Assembly (NCBI GenBank): GCA_045540355.1
Contig: JAZQHB010000053.1
Span: forward strand, 1-64,000
Direction of reading: 5' to 3'
Source: RGIG2945 sp045540355
Lineage (GTDB): Bacteria; Bacillota; Clostridia; Oscillospirales; Acutalibacteraceae
DNA length: 64,000 nucleotides
Each line of letters starts with the position of its first letter. Within the stretch, counting starts at the first letter, position 1. The position numbers and the translations under genes were made by a program. Under the pieces are notes generated by a model. That model saw nothing but the letters and a program-made list of their open reading frames with translations. It was not told where the DNA came from and did not search any database. Positions 1-8,517 of the stretch are shown here, piece by piece.

Positions 1-3000
1 CATTGCTGTCGGGGTCGGGAATGCTTCTGTGATTGCTGCATTATACTTTCCAGAGATTGTTGTTGTATAGTCTGAGTCAGCGTTATTATTGTGGTGGAAA
101 GTATATGTTGTTGTTCTTTCTGTCCATTCTGCCGTCAATGTAAATGTTCCTGTTGCATCGGGAACTACATAATTTGTTCCTGCTGCGAACAATGTTGTAC
201 CTGATGCGTTTGCTACGCTTGCATTCCAACCTGCGAGGTTGTATCCTGCTCTTGTTATCTGATCGGCATTCGGAAGATCAACTGTTGCACCGTACTGTAC
301 TGTTGAGTTGCTTGCGGTAAATCCGCTTGTGCCCAATGTACCGCCGTTCAAAGTGTATGCAACTGTTATTGACTTCTTCTGCCATACTGCGTAAAGTGTC
401 TGTGCTGAATTCGGTACAGTGTAATTTGTTGTGTAAGCCGCTGTTGTTGCTCCTGCACTTGTTGCCCAACCTATATGATTATATCCTACTGCGGTCATCT
501 TGTAGTCGCCTGTGTAGATATTCTGTGTTGAGCCGATTGTGAGTGCCTTTGTTGTGTTTGCACTAAAGCCGCTTGTTGTTGCACTTACGCCTGAGGGAAG
601 GTTGATATTGAATGTGATGTTCGAGGTATCAGGCTCCCATATTGCGTAGAGATTAACTGTTGCACCGTTGGTTGTTGTGAGGTTTTTGAACGATGCACCT
701 GCCGCGTACGATGTGCCTGTTCCTGCGGCATTTGTGTTCCATTTAACGAATCTGTAATTTGTTACAACAAACGAGTTTGCCTGTGCTGTATACGATGTGT
801 TATATGCACAAGTCTGGCTTGCTACACTACCTGTTGAGGTCTTGCCTGATGGCGGGTTTGCGTTATACTTGACTGTGTATGATATTGGTTTCCATACGGC
901 ATAGAGGGTAACTGCCGTTTTGGCTCGTGTTTCTGTCATAGTCAAGTTGTTGTTCGGGAATCCTGTTGCCGTTGCCGTACTGCTTGTTGCCCAACCGGGA
1001 CAAATATATCCTGTCTTTGTAAGACCTGAGTAGGCATTGAGCGACACAATCGCATAATTATATGTAACTGCACCTGTTGTAGCACTTGCTGATACACTTG
1101 AATAAATTGAAACATACTGCGGTGTTGAAAAAGTACCTGTACCACCGTTTGCGTTGTAGTTGATTTTGCCCTTAAGTCCTACGATTGCATTACAAAGCTG
1201 AGTGTATGCGTTGTTGATTGTTGTCTGGTCAACACCGCCTTTGAGGACTGTCTGTGTGTTAAGATATGCTGTAATATAATTATTCCAGGCAGTTGAATTG
1301 TTTGCATTGTAGAAATTAGCATAATTCAATCTCTTGAATGTGTTTGTTTCATAATTATATATAGCCCAAAGCTGTGTTGTATCAACAGCGACATAATTTA
1401 TCGTATATTTCAGCTTGTTATATATATAAGTTGAACCGTCATCATTGGCTCCGGCATTCATATCAAGTGTGTATACTACCGGCACAGTACCGCTTGCCGA
1501 TATCGGATTTTTCTGTGCTGTTACAGTGAGTGTTTCATCTTCCTCAATTGTGAGCAGGCTGATCTCCCTGTAATTATAACCGCTGTCATATTGGAAGTAG
1601 TCGGTATTATCAACGGATATACGGATTCTTTCTCTGGTTTCGTGGTCATCGTCATTTTTATCCGTAAAGACATGTTTGACATTTTCCAGGTTCGTTGCAC
1701 CTACTGCAGTGCCGAGTGTATTTGACTGATTTACATCATGATAATATGTACCTATATGCGTTTCTGAGCAGTCGATTATTCCGCTTTCATCCTCATCGTC
1801 CCACTCATCACGGTATTTTGATTTATCAATAGTATAATTATATGTGTCTGTTGTGGTAACTTCGTGTAAACCCATAATCTGAAGCCAGAATTTCAATTTA
1901 GCCGTAGACAAGTTGTCACCCAACCAGTTCTGACGCGTAAATTCCATATCAATATTGAAATTCAATGCTGTTGTTGCAGGTACACCACCTGCATATCGGC
2001 TTGTAGCAGTCACGGTTGTAGTCTGGTTATTAGCCTTACCTGTTGCCGTGTAGGTTACAGTTCCTGCAGCATTAGGTGCTGTGCAGGTACCGCTGATTGT
2101 GTATGTATAAGTCCAGGTTTTACTGCTACCTGAGCCTGATGTAGTCACACCCGATTGTGTAAGTACCATACCGTTTGTAGCAGTAATAGTACGGGTCTGT
2201 ACCAGCTCATAGTTTGAAACAAGAGTTACCGTAGCCGAAGCATAGGTTGAACCGTTCAACGTAACGATTGTCGGTACGGTTAAAGTAAGTGTCGGCTTAT
2301 ATGTTGCTGTTGCATATTTTGTATTTGCTGTTGCAAGAGCATTGAGGGCTGCATTTATGTTATTTGCCTGAGTTGTTGCGCCCGATGCCGTGGGTGAGCC
2401 TGCAAGGAAAGAGTTTGCATTGTTTATTGCAGTCTGCAAATTCGTAAACAATGCAGGTTCAAGTTTGTTGATTGCATCATAAGCAGTATAATATGTTGTA
2501 CGGCTGTTATATCTTGATGTTGCCGTGTTGATTAAGTCAAGCAAAGACTTAAAAGCGTATTCAGATGTCAAAACAGGATAACCGGCATTAACGCTGTTAT
2601 AATCTTTATAAAAATATCTGCCTCCTGTGTTAAGCGTATCGTTGGCTGTACGGGTCGGATAACAATAACCTTTCAATGTAGCTCCCGTAACCATACCGCC
2701 GCCGGAAAGGCTACCCCAATCACCATCTTCGTATTCACCTATAAGAGTATTCGCACTGCCACCTACATCACTTGCACCGTAGCAAGTTAAAACATCGACA
2801 TCAGCTGCAGGACGACCGACAATTGCACCTATATGGTCTCTCGTGTTTGTTTTGGAACATACAGCTGTACTGTAGCAATATTGAAATGTATCTCCGGTAA
2901 GTGCAGCATAACCACAGATACCGCCTGCCGATGCACCATTATTGCTGTAAGTATTACTTACCGTTGTTCCCTGAACGTAACACCACTTTACGACCGATGC

Positions 3001-3726
3001 TGTTCCGCCTGCAGAACCTATAAGTCCGCCACAACCTACAGTACCGGATGTTGTTACAGAACCACCTCTTACAAAACACCTATTAACATCGGTACCTTGA
3101 ACACGACCAATCAAAGCTCCTGTTCCGCGAAGCGCTGTCGTACTTGTACCAACAGTGCTTTTAACAGTCGGAGATATAAGTCCAAGATCATTTATTACAG
3201 CCGCTGTGTAAGTATGACCAAACAAGCCTATATTATAGTTTGCAAGACTAACATTCAAGCCTGATATCGTGTGACCGTTACCGTTAAAAGTACCGTTGAA
3301 ATATTTGGATGTACTGCTGATACCACCGATAGGTGTCCATGCAAGGTTATTCAGGTTAATATCAACCGTAAGGTTAAATGTATATCCGGCAAATTTGTTG
3401 CCGTCATTTACCTGTGTAGCAAGCCAAGCAAGCTTATCAGCTGTATCAATTGTATAAGTTGAACCACTCAATGTCGGAGCCGCAGTTCCACCTGACCATG
3501 TGCTTGTTGCCTGTTCGGTAACGACAAAGTCCTTTTCTTCTGAATTTGCAGTTGCAGATGTGTCTTTTGTCTCCTGACCAAGGCTTTCGACAAATCCGTC
3601 AACTGAATCTGAAATTTTCTGACCTATACTGTCAATAAGTGTGCCGAGCTCTTCAACACCACCAATAGGTGCAGAGGTTATCAGCATACATACCGAGAGT
3701 ACAAGCGATAAGATTTTTGATAACAT
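1..3726 (-). CDS. Secreted GLUG / FIVAR / InlB-repeat surface protein (3' end outside window)
   Basis: The reading frame is open from an ATG at 3726 to the left edge (1,242 codons, no stop), so the C-terminus is missing. The start follows a strong AGGGGAG ribosome binding site. Residues 1-20 form a signal peptide. About residues 75-360 are GLUG-type repeats (pattern G-x-I-G-x-x-x-G, Y-C-Y-V-Q-G-T) of the kind predicted to form beta-solenoids. Two FIVAR-like helical segments lie near 390-455 and 775-850. InlB/Listeria-Bacteroides beta-grasp repeats (NANGG ... GYxxxGW ... LYAVW) begin near 854 and continue to the edge, with the last one cut off. The first ~110 residues closely match the protein at 54830-59077, so the two are paralogues. 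Function is inferred to be adhesion or surface coating; no cell-wall anchor can be judged because the end is missing. Confidence 0.85.
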   Translation of the reverse strand, partial: MLSKILSLVLSVCMLITSAPIGGVEELGTLIDSIGQKISDSVDGFVESLGQETKDTSATANSEEKDFVVTEQATSTWSGGTAAPTLSGSTYTIDTADKLAWLATQVNDGNKFAGYTFNLTVDINLNNLAWTPIGGISSTSKYFNGTFNGNGHTISGLNVSLANYNIGLFGHTYTAAVINDLGLISPTVKSTVGTSTTALRGTGALIGRVQGTDVNRCFVRGGSVTTSGTVGCGGLIGSAGGTASVVKWCYVQGTTVSNTYSNNGASAGGICGYAALTGDTFQYCYSTAVCSKTNTRDHIGAIVGRPAADVDVLTCYGASDVGGSANTLIGEYEDGDWGSLSGGGMVTGATLKGYCYPTRTANDTLNTGGRYFYKDYNSVNAGYPVLTSEYAFKSLLDLINTATSRYNSRTTYYTAYDAINKLEPALFTNLQTAINNANSFLAGSPTASGATTQANNINAALNALATANTKYATATYKPTLTLTVPTIVTLNGSTYASATVTLVSNYELVQTRTITATNGMVLTQSGVTTSGSGSSKTWTYTYTISGTCTAPNAAGTVTYTATGKANNQTTTVTATSRYAGGVPATTALNFNIDMEFTRQNWLGDNLSTAKLKFWLQIMGLHEVTTTDTYNYTIDKSKYRDEWDDEDESGIIDCSETHIGTYYHDVNQSNTLGTAVGATNLENVKHVFTDKNDDDHETRERIRISVDNTDYFQYDSGYNYREISLLTIEEDETLTVTAQKNPISASGTVPVVYTLDMNAGANDDGSTYIYNKLKYTINYVAVDTTQLWAIYNYETNTFKRLNYANFYNANNSTAWNNYITAYLNTQTVLKGGVDQTTINNAYTQLCNAIVGLKGKINYNANGGTGTFSTPQYVSIYSSVSASATTGAVTYNYAIVSLNAYSGLTKTGYICPGWATSSTATATGFPNNNLTMTETRAKTAVTLYAVWKPISYTVKYNANPPSGKTSTGSVASQTCAYNTSYTAQANSFVVTNYRFVKWNTNAAGTGTSYAAGASFKNLTTTNGATVNLYAIWEPDTSNITFNINLPSGVSATTSGFSANTTKALTIGSTQNIYTGDYKMTAVGYNHIGWATSAGATTAAYTTNYTVPNSAQTLYAVWQKKSITVAYTLNGGTLGTSGFTASNSTVQYGATVDLPNADQITRAGYNLAGWNASVANASGTTLFAAGTNYVVPDATGTFTLTAEWTERTTTYTFHHNNNADSDYTTTISGKYNAAITEAFPTPTAM

Positions 3727-3861
3727 CAAAATCTCCCCTTTCCTTTATTTTTCTTACATTCAACAGTAAAATATACCCATACGAGTATATCCTATTTTAC
3801 AAATATATGTTATCACATGTAAGGAGAAATATTTTTTCAAAACGGAATAAATAAATAATTT

Positions 3862-5376
3862 TTAACAAAAAAATTTTTTCACTCTCATTATTTCATTCTT
3901 TCTGAGTGATTTTAAAATAAAAAGAATCGCAGAGTATATTATCAACGATATTACTATTTTTAAAACCAGGCTCGGTGTGGATATATTAAACTGAGCAAAA
4001 AGGAATCTTACGGCTACAGTTGATATAAAGACAGCTGCAAGCGGTTTTATTATTGAATTTGTTATATCAATTTTTAAATCTGTCACCTTTGATAATCTTC
4101 TGATTGAGAGTATGAAATTTATAATTTCACTGATGAACAGGATTGCTATGTAGCCTTTAATTGAGTATTCGGGTATTAAAAAATACACGAGAACTACACA
4201 TATACCTGAATCAAGGATATTGTATCGCATTGAATAAAGCTGTTGGTCAAGTCCTTTTAACATTCCGTCGACAATCATATCAAGATACATCACGGGAATC
4301 AGCGGTGATAAAATTTGTATATAGTTCGTACATTCTGTTGTTTTGTAGATTGTCTGTGAAAAATCAGGTGCGAAAACATACATTATTCCCGCGGTGCAGA
4401 TTGAGAAAATCATTGTCATTTTTATTGTGGTTTCTATGACTGAATCTATTTGCTTTTTCAAGCCTTTTGCATCAAATTCCGCTATTTCAGGCACGAGCAA
4501 GCCTGATAAGCTTCCGAGTACAGATGACGGATAGAGAAGCAGAGGAAATACCATTCCGTGGACTTTGCCGTAGATTGACAGAGCCTCAGTTTGTGATGCT
4601 CCGGATTTTTTGAAGCCTATGGGTATCAGCAAGTGTTCGATTGTAAGAAGTATTGAACGAACAGACGAGCCGACGGAATCAGGGATTGCAATTCTCAGCA
4701 TTTTGTGCAATACACCTTTTGATTTTTCTCTTCCCTTTTCATCGGGTCGCATCAGACGGTATAAGGTATAAGAAAAGAGTGCCGCTATTGCTTCTGAGGC
4801 GGTTATACCGATTACGATTGATATGCAGGCAAATTCAACGCCTCTGGGTAAAAGCATTTTTAAAAGCACGACTATAATTGCTATTTTAACACCTTGCTCA
4901 GCTATCTGTATTATTGCGAATATTGAAGCTTTTCTTGCGGCGGTATAGTAGCCGTTGAGTGCAGATGATACCGCAATAAAAGGTAATGCAAAAGCAAGTA
5001 TTTTCAGAGGTCTTGCTGTCTGAACATCACCGAGCCATCTGATGCTTATAATATCCGAGAAAGCATACAAAAGAACGGATATGCTTATACCCATAAAAAG
5101 TGCAAAACCGAAGCAGTTGTTCATAATATCTTTTAATCGTAATCTGCCTACATCTATTGCATCTACCGTGAGGCGAGTTGATGCAAGCCGCACACCCGAA
5201 GATGCAAAGGTTACGGACAAGCCGTAGACTGTCATAACTAACTGAAACAATCCGATGCCGACCGCACCGATTTTGTTTGTCAGATACACATTGAAACTGA
5301 CATCAATTGTACGCATCAGAAATGTTGCAACGGTTAATACTATTGTGTTGATTAGCAGTTTTTGTGATTTTTTCAT
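3862..5376 (-). CDS. SpoVB/MurJ-like polysaccharide flippase (MATE/MOP superfamily)
   Basis: A 504-residue integral membrane protein with about 14 hydrophobic segments across its length, typical of Stage V sporulation protein B and related polysaccharide or lipid-linked-oligosaccharide flippases. The N-terminal stretch (TFLMRTIDVSFNVYLTNKIG) and the central 'IAIPDSVGSSVRSI' followed by 'VHGMVFPLLLYPSSVLGSLS' resemble the family's conserved segments. It lies downstream of a SpoIID-like gene, which fits a role in spore cortex or envelope assembly, but SpoVB-like paralogues also export other glycans, so the substrate is uncertain. The ATG at 5376 is preceded by a GGAG site that abuts a 13-bp inverted repeat (5389-5429). 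Confidence 0.85.
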   Translation of the reverse strand: MKKSQKLLINTIVLTVATFLMRTIDVSFNVYLTNKIGAVGIGLFQLVMTVYGLSVTFASSGVRLASTRLTVDAIDVGRLRLKDIMNNCFGFALFMGISISVLLYAFSDIISIRWLGDVQTARPLKILAFALPFIAVSSALNGYYTAARKASIFAIIQIAEQGVKIAIIVVLLKMLLPRGVEFACISIVIGITASEAIAALFSYTLYRLMRPDEKGREKSKGVLHKMLRIAIPDSVGSSVRSILLTIEHLLIPIGFKKSGASQTEALSIYGKVHGMVFPLLLYPSSVLGSLSGLLVPEIAEFDAKGLKKQIDSVIETTIKMTMIFSICTAGIMYVFAPDFSQTIYKTTECTNYIQILSPLIPVMYLDMIVDGMLKGLDQQLYSMRYNILDSGICVVLVYFLIPEYSIKGYIAILFISEIINFILSIRRLSKVTDLKIDITNSIIKPLAAVFISTVAVRFLFAQFNISTPSLVLKIVISLIIYSAILFILKSLRKNEIMRVKKFFC

Positions 5377-5388
5377 ATAATAAAAACT

Positions 5389-5429
5389 CCATATAAATAT
5401 ACAAGATTTTCGCTTATATATTTATATGG
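5389..5429 (-). promoter_or_regulatory. Perfect 13-bp AT-rich inverted repeat touching the flippase RBS
   Basis: CCATATAAATATA at 5389-5401 is exactly complementary to 5417-5429, with a 15-nt loop. On the minus strand the hairpin follows the stop of the SpoIID-like gene, its distal end overlaps the GGAG ribosome binding site of the next gene, and it is followed by a short T-run. It could act as a weak terminator, an attenuator, or a protein-binding dyad. Confidence 0.55.
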
Positions 5430-5439
5430 AAAATATTGA

Positions 5440-6777
5440 TTATCTATACTGATTGTATAACTCTATTATTGCTTCCCATGTCAGAGGATTTACTGCACCT
5501 GTAGGACTGAGACCCTCGTAATTTTGTATCGCTCTGACCGCGTTTGCTGTTGCATCACCGAAAATTCCGTCAACTGCAACATTAGGTATGCTCGGAATGT
5601 TATCTGCTATTGTATTTATAAACCGTTGCAATTGCGACACAATTTCTCCTGTTGCCCCTGTTGTAAGAATATAACCCGGATATGCAAAAAGCGGATTATA
5701 TTGCGGTGGTAAAACAGCGAGGTAGCTTGAATAAATCTCCTGCAATTTGTTCCATGTCTGTCTGCCGACTATGCCGTCAACCGTCAAGCCATAGTATTCC
5801 TGAAATTGTCTTACCGCATTTTCCGTTGCATTGCCGAAAACTCCGTCGGGTTCAAGCTGCGGCAAATTGTCATTGAAGAAACCGATGAAAGCAAGGTAAT
5901 ATTGGATTATCCAGACACCCACGCCTGTGTCACCTTGCGACAAAGCTCGCTCATATCTGCGGTCGACCTCAGACAAAGTAAGACCTTCAGAGTATAAGTC
6001 GGAAATTGATTTTACACCGTAATAAATTCGCTTGAGCTGATACCAGGTTTCTTTGCCGACGATACCGTCTACATTCAGATTAAAAATGTCCTGAAACGCT
6101 CTGACAGAGTTTTCCGTTGCAAGGTCATATATACCGCCGTTTTCGGGGATTCTCGGAATTGCAGGATAGTTTCTTGCAATTCGGTTTAACTCTCTCTGAA
6201 TGACTACGACTTCCTCTCCTGCACTTCCCAACCTGAACGGAACACCCGGGTATGACGGAATGTTGCTTCCTATCGGTGCATTCCTTACGATGTTTATATC
6301 ATCACCGTAATAATTTTGCAATATCTCATAGGGTGTAAGACCTTGTCGTGCAAGCGGTACTGTTCCCCATTGTGAAAGTCCGTCACAAGTGACGGTTGTG
6401 CCGTTGCAATACTGTGTAAAATAAGGCTGCACCTGATTTTCTTTAGTAACATAATCATTGAAAAGCTCATCAACAAGACGGCTGATGTTAGAAAAAATAT
6501 CTCTGCCGTCAACATAAGCCTGGTCATATTGTGTTGAGTTGGTGATGTCGAAGTCATATCCTCTGCTTCGATAATACTCAGAAAAAATTCTATTGAGTGC
6601 AAAAGTCACCTGTGCATAGATGTTTGCTCTGATTGCATTTTCGGGCCAGGTCGGATAAATCTCGCTCGATGCAACATTCTTTATATAATCTACGAACGGC
6701 ACCGTTACATTTCTCGCCGCCTGGTTCGGTCTGCCGAGGTGTACTGTTATATATTCGGGAATTGTAACTACCGCCAT
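5440..6777 (-). CDS. SpoIID/LytB-like protein with three peptidoglycan-binding repeats
   Basis: A 445-residue protein. The N-terminal ~180 residues match the SpoIID/LytB fold: an E-N-A-I-R-A-N-I-Y-A-Q-V helix equivalent to the catalytic 'EALKAQAVAARTY' (Glu kept), then a Cys-x6-Cys and 'GLSQWGTVPLARQG' followed by 'ILQNYYGDDI', the diagnostic SpoIID C-terminal motif. Three PG_binding_1 repeats follow (about 190-265, 280-360, 370-445), each with 'DGIxGxxTxxAVRxxQ'-type cores. No signal peptide is evident, so it may act in the mother cell or be exported non-classically. SpoIID enzymes are lytic transglycosylases in engulfment and cortex remodelling; the precise reaction here is inferred. I use the ATG at 6777, which overlaps the upstream stop (TAATG) and has a GGGAGG site, rather than the upstream ATG at 6804. 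Confidence 0.8.
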   Translation of the reverse strand: MAVVTIPEYITVHLGRPNQAARNVTVPFVDYIKNVASSEIYPTWPENAIRANIYAQVTFALNRIFSEYYRSRGYDFDITNSTQYDQAYVDGRDIFSNISRLVDELFNDYVTKENQVQPYFTQYCNGTTVTCDGLSQWGTVPLARQGLTPYEILQNYYGDDINIVRNAPIGSNIPSYPGVPFRLGSAGEEVVVIQRELNRIARNYPAIPRIPENGGIYDLATENSVRAFQDIFNLNVDGIVGKETWYQLKRIYYGVKSISDLYSEGLTLSEVDRRYERALSQGDTGVGVWIIQYYLAFIGFFNDNLPQLEPDGVFGNATENAVRQFQEYYGLTVDGIVGRQTWNKLQEIYSSYLAVLPPQYNPLFAYPGYILTTGATGEIVSQLQRFINTIADNIPSIPNVAVDGIFGDATANAVRAIQNYEGLSPTGAVNPLTWEAIIELYNQYR

Positions 6778-7457
6778 TACTCTGCCTCCCGTGACAAATT
6801 CCATTGTGATTTTTCATCAATCACTATCATATCATTTGACATTCCCTCAATTCTCGGTCGCATTTCAACGGGTTGTATTGATTCAATGGAATCGAATATC
6901 GGCACATCTTTATAAAGCAGAGTAACATATCTCGGCTGCTCAATCAAGACATCATAAGTAGCATAAGGAATCTGCGTTGTGACAGGTGTTTCGGATAGAT
7001 TGCTTTCGGGTGCAGGAAGCGTGATATTCCCCGCGATGCCGCTTGAATCGGTCATTCTCTCGGCTACAAGGTACGGCTCACCGCCTATTTCCTTCGTTAC
7101 ACTCACCTTAACATTACTTACGGGAAATGCTCTGCCTGCGACAAAAGCCTGAACTCTCAGACTACCGCTTTGTGGATTATCATTCAAAAATTCATCGTAT
7201 GTATTATAGAGATTTTCTTCCGGCTGAGTGCTTTGGACTTCTTCCAACTCACTCAAGGGTACATTCTGAACACTTGAAATCGGCGGATTGAAATCCCTTT
7301 GATAATTTGTAGTCGGAGGATAGTATTCAATCTCGCTCATCGTTGGTAGAGCTTCCTCGCTCGGCATATCTGTAAACGACACTTTATTTTTCTTTGCAAA
7401 CTCCATCAGTTCTTTTTTATAGCGTTCAAGTGCAAAGTTGAAATTTTCATCAAACAT
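6777..7457 (-). CDS. Hypothetical protein with a carboxypeptidase-regulatory/Ig-like domain, partner of the SpoIID-like protein
   Basis: A 226-residue protein. The first ~110 residues are charged and disordered-looking, beginning with an amphipathic helix (MFDENFNFALERYKKELMEF). Residues ~115-205 have the alternating pattern of a CarboxypepD_reg/Ig-like beta-sandwich ('GSLRVQAFVAGRAFPVSNVKV', 'DSSGIAGNITLPAP', 'YDVLIEQPRYVTL'). Translational coupling to the SpoIID-like gene through a TAATG overlap suggests the two products work together, probably in the spore envelope. The ATG at 7457 is chosen because an AGGAGG site lies just upstream; the longer open frame to 7583 runs through the end of the esterase gene. 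That AGGAGG is part of an inverted repeat (7461-7505). Confidence 0.75.
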   Translation of the reverse strand: MFDENFNFALERYKKELMEFAKKNKVSFTDMPSEEALPTMSEIEYYPPTTNYQRDFNPPISSVQNVPLSELEEVQSTQPEENLYNTYDEFLNDNPQSGSLRVQAFVAGRAFPVSNVKVSVTKEIGGEPYLVAERMTDSSGIAGNITLPAPESNLSETPVTTQIPYATYDVLIEQPRYVTLLYKDVPIFDSIESIQPVEMRPRIEGMSNDMIVIDEKSQWNLSREAE

Positions 7458-7460
7458 AAA

Positions 7461-7505
7461 AAACCTCCTGATATATAGTTCAATAACTAATATATTAGGA
7501 GGTTT
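7461..7505 (-). promoter_or_regulatory. Hairpin sequestering the Shine-Dalgarno of the 6777-7457 gene / possible terminator
   Basis: AAACCTCCT (7461-7469) is the exact complement of AGGAGGTTT (7497-7505), and the inner AT-rich parts of the arms (to 7480 and from 7485) also pair with few mismatches. In minus-strand RNA an anti-SD comes first, then the loop, then the AGGAGG used by the ATG at 7457, then U6. The same structure can therefore hide the RBS and resemble an intrinsic terminator for the upstream esterase gene. Confidence 0.65.
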
Positions 7506-7518
7506 AATTTTTGATACA

Positions 7519-8271
7519 TTAAGCTTTGAGATTATTGAAAACTCTGTCAAGCCATTTAAGGCTGAGTTCAATCCAAGATGCACAGGTTTTTGAGTATCTG
7601 AGCCGTTCGGGTGTATATCCGCAGGTCATATAATCTGCTGTCGCAAAGCCGTGACCACCTTCGGAATAGATGTGCATTTCAAAGGGAATTTTGTTTTTAT
7701 CCAATGCTTCTGCATATTTCAAAGAATGCATAATCGGAACAGTTTTATCATCACAAGCTGCAAAAATGAATGTAGGCGGTGTGTTTTCATCAACCTTGTC
7801 ATCGAGACTCGGCTGATACTCGGCTAATTTTTCGCAAATATCATCCAGAATACAGGGATATCCTAAAATTGTTGCACGAGGCTTGTATTTGCCGATTGTA
7901 CTGAGCTCTGCCGCAAGATGTCCGCCTGCAGAAAAGCCGATAACAGCTATCTGCTCGGGAAAAATGCTGAATTCCTCTGCTCTTGAAATAATCGTTTCCA
8001 TTGCTTTTTCTGCATCTTCAAGAGGTCTCGGATAAACTGCCTCTCCTTTACCTACGGAATAATGCAAAACAAATGCGTTGAAGCCTTTTGAGTAATACTG
8101 CATTGCAACTACTTCAGCTTCACGGTCTGAACACATAAAATATCCGCCGCCCGGCATTACAAGAATTGCAGGCTTTACTTTACAATGCTCCATCTCTCTT
8201 GACGGCTCGTGAATATATGTTGTGAGTGTTGTTTTTCTGTCGGGAAAAAGTTTTATTTTCTCTGTTATCAT
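7519..8271 (-). CDS. Alpha/beta-hydrolase esterase (BD-FAE / acetyl-esterase type), copy 1
   Basis: A 250-residue cytoplasmic alpha/beta-hydrolase with no signal peptide. The oxyanion motif is MPGGGY (residues 39-44), the nucleophile elbow is G-F-S-A-G (Ser114), and the catalytic His sits in 'GGHGF' near the C-terminus with an Asp ~30 residues before it ('ACDDKTVP'). This is the layout of BD-FAE/acetyl-xylan-esterase-like carbohydrate esterases, so a small acyl or acetyl ester on a sugar or peptide is the likely substrate (inference). It is paralogous to 8514-9251. The ATG at 8271 is chosen over an upstream start at 8307 because AAGGAGG lies just before it. Confidence 0.85.
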   Translation of the reverse strand: MITEKIKLFPDRKTTLTTYIHEPSREMEHCKVKPAILVMPGGGYFMCSDREAEVVAMQYYSKGFNAFVLHYSVGKGEAVYPRPLEDAEKAMETIISRAEEFSIFPEQIAVIGFSAGGHLAAELSTIGKYKPRATILGYPCILDDICEKLAEYQPSLDDKVDENTPPTFIFAACDDKTVPIMHSLKYAEALDKNKIPFEMHIYSEGGHGFATADYMTCGYTPERLRYSKTCASWIELSLKWLDRVFNNLKA

Positions 8272-8355
8272 TTCATATTCCTCCTTATAAGCCAGAAACT
8301 TACACAAATAAATAAGTTTTAAATCGCTAAAATAATTTTGAAAGAGGGTGATTTG

Positions 8356-8517
8356 TTGAATCGTCGTGAATATCTTGAAGCTCGCATCGAGGAAATCAAC
8401 GGTATTTTAAAGAAGCGACATCTGAAAAAATCTTACCGCAAAAATCAGGAGCAGGCACTTCAATTCTATAAAAATGACCTCTTTGAATATATGCTGTTCG
8501 GTGACGATGACGATTAA
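8356..8517 (+). CDS. Small charged protein, 53 aa, opposite strand between the two esterases
   Basis: An open frame with a TTG start at 8356-8358, a GAGGGTG ribosome binding site ~6 nt before it, and a TAA at 8515-8517. The product is rich in Glu, Arg and Lys, looks like a short helical hairpin (NRREYLEARIEEINGIL, then KKRHLKKSYRKNQEQAL) and ends in an acidic tail (GDDDD). It is the only plus-strand gene in this part of the window and ends 4 nt inside the 3' end of the second esterase. I recognise no family. The RBS and amino-acid composition support a real gene; the non-ATG start and isolation keep confidence moderate. Confidence 0.5.
   Translation: MNRREYLEARIEEINGILKKRHLKKSYRKNQEQALQFYKNDLFEYMLFGDDDD

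Noticed and set aside
2833..3264. Plus-strand Cys/Thr-rich frame of 143 codons
   Set aside because: Shadow of the left-edge GLUG gene, which has a clear signal peptide and RBS on the minus strand.
3727..3861. Promoter for the left-edge gene
   Set aside because: TATACT and TATATT sequences exist on the minus strand but none has a -35 at proper spacing.
4161..4439. Plus-strand 92-codon frame inside the flippase gene
   Set aside because: Antisense shadow; no RBS and no recognisable domain.
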